In this document: positions 53,937 to 56,656 of the stretch, piece by piece
Layout: the number at the start of each line of letters is the position of its first letter
How positions within the stretch are numbered: position 1 is the first letter of the stretch
Assembly (NCBI GenBank): GCA_024402595.1
Contig: JAKSTL010000007.1
Location: 1-56,656, forward strand
Direction: 5' to 3'
Source of the DNA: Treponema sp.
GTDB lineage: Bacteria > Spirochaetota > Spirochaetia > Treponematales > Treponemataceae
Length of the DNA: 56,656 nucleotides
Position numbers and translations under genes: made by a program
Notes under the pieces: model-generated
Databases searched by the model: none
Told to the model about the DNA's origin: nothing
Seen by the model: the letters and a program-made list of their open reading frames with translations, nothing else

Positions 53937-54158
53937 ATGGAAGAATTATTAAACATTTTATCAGAAATTAAACCTGATGTAGACTTTGCAACAGAAACTG
54001 GACTTATTGATAATTCAATTTTAGATTCGTTTGACATTGTTCAAATTATTACAGAATTAAAAGAAACTTTTGACATTGAAATCTCACCTGCAGAAATTAT
54101 TCCAGAAAACTTTAATTCTGCAGAAGCAATGTGGGCAATGGTTCAAAAACTTCAATAA
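53937..54158 (+). CDS. Acyl/peptidyl carrier protein (DltC-like)
   Basis: A 73-aa acidic four-helix carrier. The phosphopantetheine attachment serine is S31 in ILDSFDIVQIITEL. AAGGAG ribosome site. It is not near fatty-acid genes; its partners are the DltA-like ligase and the decarboxylase upstream (40-nt gap containing a lone TATAAT at 53905-53910), and probably the MBOAT/DltD-like pair on the other strand. Confidence 0.9.
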   Translation: MEELLNILSEIKPDVDFATETGLIDNSILDSFDIVQIITELKETFDIEISPAEIIPENFNSAEAMWAMVQKLQ

Positions 54159-54190
54159 AAAATTATCTGAAACACCTTTTTCACTTCTAA

Positions 54191-54219
54191 CTGACAACAA
54201 AAAAATACTGTGCTATAAT
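54191..54219 (+). promoter_or_regulatory. Near-perfect promoter, 8 nt before the start codon
   Basis: CTGACA (54191-54196), 17-nt spacer, extended -10 TGC-TATAAT (54211-54219). ATG 54228 follows after 8 nt with no Shine-Dalgarno sequence. A leader of at most about 2 nt is predicted. Confidence 0.78.
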
Positions 54220-54227
54220 AAACTATT

Positions 54228-55418
54228 ATGATTTCAGCAAAAATTAAATCCTTAGTAGAAAGTCCATCTGCTGGTGTTATCAGAAAGATGTTTGAAGAAG
54301 GTGCACTACTTAAACAAAAGTATGGCGAAGATAAAGTATATGATTTTAGCTTAGGTAATCCTGATTTGGATCCACCGGAAAAAGTTGTAAAAGCAATTGC
54401 ACAGGTTGCTGCCAGCGAAACTCATTTGTGTCATGGGTATATGCCAAACGCAGGTTATCCAGAAACCAGAGCCGCCATGGCAAAGAAAACCTCAGAAGAG
54501 CAGGGCGTTTCCATTGATTTTTCTAATGTCGTTATGGAAGTTGGTGCAGCGGGTGCACTTAATGTAACTATGAAAGCTCTCCTTAATGATGGAGATGAAG
54601 TTATAGTTCCTTGCCCATATTTTACCGAATATGATCATTATATTCACAACCACGGTGGTGAAATTGTTCGTGTAAAAACCAAAGCTGATTTTGGTCTAGA
54701 TGCAGAAACAATAAAAGCCGCCCTTTCCGAAAAAACAGCCGCAATTTTAATCAATTCACCTAATAATCCAACTGGTCGCATTTATACAGATGACGAAATT
54801 GATTCTCTTGTAAAAGTTCTAAATGAACACGGTGAAAAAACAGGTCGATATCCATACATTATCTGTGACGAACCTTATAGAGCCATAATTTATGGTAACA
54901 AGAAAGTTGCTGCCGTTTTCCCAAAATATCCTTATGCCGTAGTTGTGACTTCCTTTGCAAAAAATCTTAGCTTGCCGGGTGAACGAATTGGTTATGTCTG
55001 TGTAAATCCCGCTTGTCCAGAAGCAAAAGATTTTATTGGCGCTGTAATTTTTGCAACCCGTATTTTAGGCTATGTAAATGCACCAGCTTTCTTTCAGAAG
55101 GTTATTGCACAAAGCTGGGATGCAGAGTGTGATTACAGTCTTTACGAAAAACGCCGCAATGAAATTATGGAAGTAATGGATTATGCAGGACTAAAATATG
55201 CAACTCCAGAAGGTGCTTTTTATCTTTTTGTAAAAGTTCCTGAGGGCTGGAATGATGATGATATGGCGTTTACTGCCCATCTAAAAAAATATAATATCCT
55301 TTGTGCACCAGGTTCAGGCTTTGGTGGAAAGGGATGGTTCAGAATTGCCTATTGTTGTTCTGAATCTACAATTTTAAACAGTAAAGAAGCTTTCAAAAAA
55401 GCCGTTGAAGAAAAATAA
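54228..55418 (+). CDS. Aspartate-type (class I) aminotransferase
   Basis: Fold-type I PLP aminotransferase of 396 aa. PLP lysine K245 in SFAKNLSLPGERIGYV, NSPNNPTGRIY, CDEPYRAIIYG and the C-terminal carboxylate-binding arginine in GWFRIAYC. Probably cytoplasmic amino acid metabolism. The exact amino donor (Asp, Ala, aromatic) is not decidable. Likely first gene of a transcript that continues into glgA 26 nt downstream. Confidence 0.9.
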   Translation: MISAKIKSLVESPSAGVIRKMFEEGALLKQKYGEDKVYDFSLGNPDLDPPEKVVKAIAQVAASETHLCHGYMPNAGYPETRAAMAKKTSEEQGVSIDFSNVVMEVGAAGALNVTMKALLNDGDEVIVPCPYFTEYDHYIHNHGGEIVRVKTKADFGLDAETIKAALSEKTAAILINSPNNPTGRIYTDDEIDSLVKVLNEHGEKTGRYPYIICDEPYRAIIYGNKKVAAVFPKYPYAVVVTSFAKNLSLPGERIGYVCVNPACPEAKDFIGAVIFATRILGYVNAPAFFQKVIAQSWDAECDYSLYEKRRNEIMEVMDYAGLKYATPEGAFYLFVKVPEGWNDDDMAFTAHLKKYNILCAPGSGFGGKGWFRIAYCCSESTILNSKEAFKKAVEEK

Positions 55419-55444
55419 TTTTTTATACAAGGTGGAAATCTAAT

Positions 55445-56656
55445 ATGAAAATATTAATGGTAACTTCAGAAACAGTTCCTTTTGCAAAAACTGGTGGTTT
55501 AGCTGATGCCGTTTCTGCATTGGCAATTACATTAAAAAAACAAGGTCACGATGTACGAATTGTAATGCCAAGATATTACAAAATTGACCGTTCAAAATTA
55601 AAACCAATTGAAGCTCCTTTAGCAGTTGCCGCTGGTCAGATAGAAACTTGGGTAAAAGTTTATGAATCAAATCTTCCAGGTTCAGAAGTTCCTGTTTATT
55701 TTATTGATCATGAACAATCCTTTGGTAGAGATGGAATCTATGGTAACAAAACCGAAACAGATTTTCATGATAATCCTTATCGTTCTGCAGTTTTGTGTCA
55801 TGGTGCATTCCAGCTTTGTAGACTTTTAGGCTGGTATCCTGATATTATGCATGCCCACGATTGGTTCTGTGCTTTGGTACCAGTTTTATTAAAGCATGTT
55901 TGTCGCAATGGATATTTTGCACACACAGCGTCGGTTTATACAATTCACAATTTAGGATATCAGGGTTGGTATAGCGAATCTTCTTTCCCAGCCTTAGGAT
56001 TAGACTGGCAGTTGTATTATGGTGCTGGCTTTGAAAGAAATGGTTCAATCAATCTTATGCAGGCAGCTTTGTCTTGTGCAGATATGATTACCACAGTTTC
56101 TCCAACTTATGCTCAGGAGATTCAGACACCAGCTGATGGTTTTGGTATGGATGGACTTCTTAGAGTTCGTTCTGATTGTGTTCGCGGAGTTCTTAATGGT
56201 TGTGATTTGGACACATGGAATCCTAAAAAAGACAAACTTTTGCCAGCAAACTATGATTACAAAAATCTGAAAAATAAAGCAGTTTGTAAAGCTGAACTTC
56301 AAAAACGAATGGGACTAGAAGTTAATCCTAATGTTCCGCTCTTTGGTATTATTACCCGTCTTGCCGATCAAAAAGGTATTGCAGAGATTTTTGCTCCTTC
56401 TTATGGCAGTATTTACAGCATTTGTGCCAATATGAATGTTCAGTTTGCAATTTTGGGAAGTGGAGAAAAATGGTGTGAAGATGAAATTAATTCACTCCAG
56501 TCAAAGTTGCCAAATCTTAGAGCTTATATTGGTTATGATGAATCTTTAAGTCACTTAATAGAAGCTGGTTCAGATTTCTTCCTTATGCCGTCAAAATACG
56601 AACCTTGTGGATTAAATCAGATGTATTCTATGCTTTATGGAACATTACCAATTGTA
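55445..56656 (+). CDS. glgA: Glycogen synthase (3' end outside window)
   Basis: GT5 starch/glycogen synthase that extends alpha-1,4-glucan from ADP-glucose. Starts MKILMVTSETVPFAKTGGLADAVSAL with the conserved KTGGL sugar-nucleotide motif. HAHDWFCALVP, TIHNLGYQG, ITRLADQKG and MPSKYEPCGLNQMYSMLYG are all present. 404 codons are visible and the frame is open at the window end, so about 75-90 residues are missing. AAGGTGG ribosome site. Confidence 0.95.
   Translation, partial: MKILMVTSETVPFAKTGGLADAVSALAITLKKQGHDVRIVMPRYYKIDRSKLKPIEAPLAVAAGQIETWVKVYESNLPGSEVPVYFIDHEQSFGRDGIYGNKTETDFHDNPYRSAVLCHGAFQLCRLLGWYPDIMHAHDWFCALVPVLLKHVCRNGYFAHTASVYTIHNLGYQGWYSESSFPALGLDWQLYYGAGFERNGSINLMQAALSCADMITTVSPTYAQEIQTPADGFGMDGLLRVRSDCVRGVLNGCDLDTWNPKKDKLLPANYDYKNLKNKAVCKAELQKRMGLEVNPNVPLFGIITRLADQKGIAEIFAPSYGSIYSICANMNVQFAILGSGEKWCEDEINSLQSKLPNLRAYIGYDESLSHLIEAGSDFFLMPSKYEPCGLNQMYSMLYGTLPIV

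Overview
The window is AT-rich and most likely comes from a Treponema-like spirochaete. The evidence is gene content and order: a long flagellar export/motor operon running motA-motB-fliL-fliM-fliY-fliO-fliP-fliQ-fliR-flhB-flhA-flhF-flhG-fliA, with extra genes of a kind I associate with spirochaetes; a seven-gene V-type ATPase operon of the spirochaete/chlamydia type that includes a DUF2764-like gene; and envelope proteins with diderm-type signal peptides and beta-barrels. The species cannot be named from the sequence alone.

Layout. 1-18395 is the flagellar block, all on the plus strand and mostly overlapping or tightly spaced. 18433-19497 is an aldose 1-epimerase. 19650-27041 is the V-ATPase operon, closed by a clear Rho-independent terminator. 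27334-29546 holds ispG and a coupled TPR lipo/periplasmic-type protein. 29573-44998 is a surface-polymer locus: WbaP-like initiating sugar transferase, Omp85-like barrel, three Wzi-like outer-membrane proteins, a metallo-beta-lactamase-fold lipoprotein, a CDP-glycerol glycerophosphotransferase, TagD, a Wzx-type flippase and three LicD-family genes. One of the LicD genes is broken by a single in-frame TAA. 45144-46936 is a class V aminotransferase (2-aminoethylphosphonate transaminase type) coupled to a LicC/PntC-type nucleotidyltransferase. 47987-54158 is a Dlt-like module: MBOAT acyltransferase and SGNH/DltD-like protein on the minus strand, facing a DltA-like adenylating enzyme, a fold-III PLP decarboxylase and an acyl carrier protein on the plus strand. 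The window ends with an aspartate-type aminotransferase and the start of glgA.

How the parts may work together. The first third builds and powers the periplasmic flagella, and the ATPase moves ions. The c-subunit keeps every side chain that ligates Na+ in Enterococcus hirae NtpK except one backbone/hydrophobic position, so Na+ coupling is likely. The last half looks like a pathway for a teichoic-acid-like, substituted surface glycopolymer in a diderm: glycerol-phosphate activation and polymerisation (TagD, TagB/F type), LicD-type phospho-substituent transfer from a CDP- or CMP-activated donor, lipid-linked assembly and flipping (WbaP, Wzx), outer-membrane anchoring (Wzi-like), and carrier-protein-dependent aminoacyl or acyl decoration (Dlt-like).

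The most interesting observations are: the Dlt-like module with an inserted PLP decarboxylase; five or more transcription units whose -10 box lies only 6-8 nt before the start codon with no Shine-Dalgarno sequence (probable leaderless mRNAs); the nonsense-mutated licD paralogue; several intra-operon structured elements (notably four consecutive hairpins between fliP and fliQ); and the Na+-type c-ring. No tRNA, rRNA, CRISPR array or transposase was seen. No gene-free stretch exceeds 300 bases.
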